From contig JASLNQ010000043.1 in assembly GCA_030745955.1 (NCBI GenBank), forward strand, positions 1-8,252: a DNA stretch of 8,252 bases, read 5' to 3'. Both the position numbers and the translations under genes were made by a program. The notes under the pieces were generated by a model that worked only from the letters and a program-made list of their open reading frames with translations, was not told the origin of the DNA and ran no database searches. Positions 6,956 to 8,252 of this stretch are shown here, piece after piece; position 1 is the stretch's first letter; each line of letters opens with the position of its first letter. The stretch is from Dehalococcoidia bacterium. GTDB taxonomy: Bacteria > Chloroflexota > Dehalococcoidia > UBA1151 > UBA1328.

Positions 6956-7339
6956 GTGACTGCTGGGCTGAAGGCCTACTGGGCTGCGATTAATAATCAC
7001 AACGAGTCTGCATTCAACCAACCGGTGACAGCGGGCACCAGGGAGGAGTCGAGCTGGCGCACGCTTGAGGAACGGAAGTCAGAGGTTTACGGATTGGGCT
7101 GGAGCGACTATCCGCAAATTGAAATCGTCGAGGTAACGCTTATGAAGTGCGACGAAATCCTCTGCAAAGCCTGGTACGACGGAATATCAACTCCCGCGGT
7201 CGAAGACCCGGAGCGGGGCAGAGACTTTCCTTTTGAGTTCGAATCCTCACGGTTTTTCAGACTGGTCGATGGCACCTGGCTCGCCGACTATACCCGCGAA
7301 ACAACCGACAAAGAGTGGCAGAGCACGCATAGGCCATAG
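6956..7339 (+). CDS. Hypothetical protein, possible NTF2-like domain (C-terminal part of the broken gene)
   Basis: I do not recognise the family. GTG at 6956 gives 127 residues, but the coding frame extends further left to about 6890 through a Thr/Pro-rich linker (PTPPPTSTPEPGFEDLYRDD), so the GTG is probably an internal Val. The domain starts with a helix-like TAGLKAYWAAINNHN (residues 2–16) and ends with strands such as FFRLVDGTWLADYT (about 101–114). A short helix with 'aY..ai..n' and a late 'l.dG.W..' strand resemble NTF2-like/SnoaL-like domains, but this is only a visual likeness. There are two cysteines (about 64 and 69) and no membrane segment. A Thr/Pro linker before a small domain is typical of cell-surface or lipoprotein genes, but no export signal is present. 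It is probably the surviving end of the broken gene described at 6699–6904. Confidence 0.5.
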   Translation: MTAGLKAYWAAINNHNESAFNQPVTAGTREESSWRTLEERKSEVYGLGWSDYPQIEIVEVTLMKCDEILCKAWYDGISTPAVEDPERGRDFPFEFESSRFFRLVDGTWLADYTRETTDKEWQSTHRP

Positions 7340-7584
7340 ATCGTTGATGGTGCAGCACTGATCGCCGTTCAGGCGTGCACAGGTTCCAGTCAGGACAGCT
7401 TTGCGGTGGTCTTTCGGGATCAGATGCAGGAGCGGCGAAATCGGTGGTGTTGTTCTGCTTTGGGTGGTGGTCCCGGATCGGCTGCGGGATGACAGTGGGA
7501 TCGCGCGACACCACCCCGGGTCCCTCCACTTCGGTCGGGAAATCGGTCGTTGGTTTTGTCGGGCCGCTGTGGAAGAATGGGCGG
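7340..7584 (+). other. Spacer before xseA with GGTGGTG-type inverted repeats
   Basis: No convincing gene is seen in these 245 bp; open frames on both strands lack conserved features. GGGTGGTG (7462–7469) is inverted as CACCACCC (7509–7516), 39 bp apart. The same right arm (ACACCACC, 7508–7515) can instead pair with GGTGGTGT (7443–7450), so two alternative stems are possible. An imperfect direct repeat (GGTGGTCTTTCGGGATCAG near 7405 and GGTGGTCCCGGATCGGCTG near 7466) is also visible. If xseA has its own promoter it should be here, but I find no clear –35/–10 pair. Confidence 0.35.
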
Positions 7585-8252
7585 ATGACGAGTTCGGAAG
7601 ATTACGGCGAGGTCGCTGGAGCACGGCAGACTGCCTACACGGTTAGCGCGGTCGCTGAGTACCTGAAGGCCAGCCTGGAAGGGGATCCGCGACTTACCGA
7701 CCTGACGGTGATCGGCGAGGTTTCGGGTTATCGCAACCCGTCATCGGGCCACCACTATTTCGCACTCCGCGACGAGCAATCGCTGCTCAGGTGCGTGATG
7801 TTCCGCTCGGGCCGGGGTGGCGAATTTCTTTCTGATGGATCGCAGGTCATCTGTCACGGCCGCATCTCGATTTACACGGCGCGAGGCGACCTGCAGTTTT
7901 ATATCGACCGGGTCGAGCCGGACGGGATAGGCGCGCTCCAGCAGGCATATGAGGAGATGCGCGAGCGGCTGGATGCCGAGGGCCTGTTCGATGTGGGCCG
8001 CAAGCGCCCGTTGCCCGAACTGCCGATCCGGATTGCGGTCATCACTTCACCGACGGGAGCGGTGATCCAGGACATCCTCAACGTGCTCACGCGCCGGTAT
8101 CCGCTGGCCGAGATCATCCTCATTCCAAGTTCGGTCCAGGGCGAGCGGGCGGCACCCGAAATCGTGCAGGCGTTCCGGGCACTGAACTCGCTTGGCGATA
8201 TCGACGTGGCGATTGTCGCGCGGGGTGGCGGCTCGCTTGAGGACCTGTGGCC
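7585..8252 (+). CDS. xseA: Exodeoxyribonuclease VII large subunit, 3' end cut by the window
   Basis: XseA is the catalytic subunit of exonuclease VII, which degrades single-stranded DNA from both ends together with several copies of the small subunit XseB. The first 222 residues are present and open to the right edge. An N-terminal OB-fold (about 17–112; YTVSAVAEYLKASLE, VIGEVSGYRNPSSGHHYFAL, LRCVMFRS) binds ssDNA. The catalytic domain begins at about 134 with GLFDVGRKRPLPELP, then IAVITSPTGAVIQDIL (Asp163, matching the essential Asp of the E. coli enzyme), VPSSVQGE-like IPSSVQGERAA (180–190) and ARGGGSLEDLW (212–222) with conserved Arg213. The later catalytic His/Asp segment and the coiled-coil tail lie outside. 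ATG at 7585 is preceded by GGAAG at 7571–7575 (9-base spacing) and leaves the usual short variable N-terminus. In Bacillus xseA lies downstream of efp with accBC, nusB and folD between; those are not here. Confidence 0.95.
   Translation, partial: MTSSEDYGEVAGARQTAYTVSAVAEYLKASLEGDPRLTDLTVIGEVSGYRNPSSGHHYFALRDEQSLLRCVMFRSGRGGEFLSDGSQVICHGRISIYTARGDLQFYIDRVEPDGIGALQQAYEEMRERLDAEGLFDVGRKRPLPELPIRIAVITSPTGAVIQDILNVLTRRYPLAEIILIPSSVQGERAAPEIVQAFRALNSLGDIDVAIVARGGGSLEDLW

Noticed and set aside
7366..7392. T-arm-like GGTTCCAGTC in the spacer, possible tRNA
   Set aside because: The flanking bases do not form the required T-stem, and no acceptor or anticodon stem is present.
7247..7624. Minus-strand open frames across the spacer before xseA
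   Set aside because: They overlap the hypothetical gene and the xseA start, have an Arg/Pro/Ser-rich composition and no domain features; shadow-like.
7401..7646. Plus-strand 81-codon frame in the spacer running into xseA
   Set aside because: Overlaps the conserved start of xseA in another frame, is Arg/Trp/Gly-rich and shows no RBS or family motif.

Overview
The window is a compact block of housekeeping genes, all on the + strand, from a GC-rich bacterium. The order is dprA – topA – xerC/D-type recombinase – aroQ – M24 Xaa-Pro-type peptidase – efp – a damaged, unrecognised gene – xseA (cut by the right edge). No tRNA, rRNA, CRISPR array, insertion sequence or phage gene was seen. Protein style (a short ~700-residue TopA with a degenerate zinc ribbon, frequent TTG starts, a Thr/Pro-rich linker in a secreted-type protein) suggests a Chloroflexota member, perhaps a marine Dehalococcoidia/SAR202-like lineage. 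That placement is an inference from sequence feel and was not computed.

Left part (1–4362): DNA-processing genes. DprA (ssDNA binding and RecA loading) begins at the very edge, with its probable start codon one base outside. It is followed 25 bp later by TopA (relaxes negative supercoils) and then by a complete tyrosine recombinase of the XerC/XerD type (chromosome dimer resolution). This matches the dprA–topA–(trmFO)–xerC order known from Bacillus, without trmFO.

Middle part (4476–6693): type II 3-dehydroquinase (shikimate pathway), an M24 metallopeptidase and elongation factor P. This matches the aroQ–papA–efp order of Bacillus. Two of these proteins carry unusual residues at functional sites: AroQ has Gln where the family normally has an active-site His, and EF-P has a rebuilt, proline-flanked loop around its tip lysine.

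Right part (6694–8252): after efp lies a stretch that codes, in two frames, for a Thr/Pro-rich linker and a small soluble domain. It has no start codon and at least one apparent frameshift, so it looks like a decayed or mis-assembled secreted-protein gene. A 245-bp spacer with GGTGGTG-type inverted repeats follows, then the start of xseA (exonuclease VII large subunit). In Bacillus the accB–accC–nusB–folD genes lie between efp and xseA; here that interval is replaced by the damaged gene.

The window is mainly ordinary core genome. The points worth following up are the EF-P loop, the AroQ substitution, the TopA zinc ribbon and the broken gene; I see no convincing new multi-gene system.
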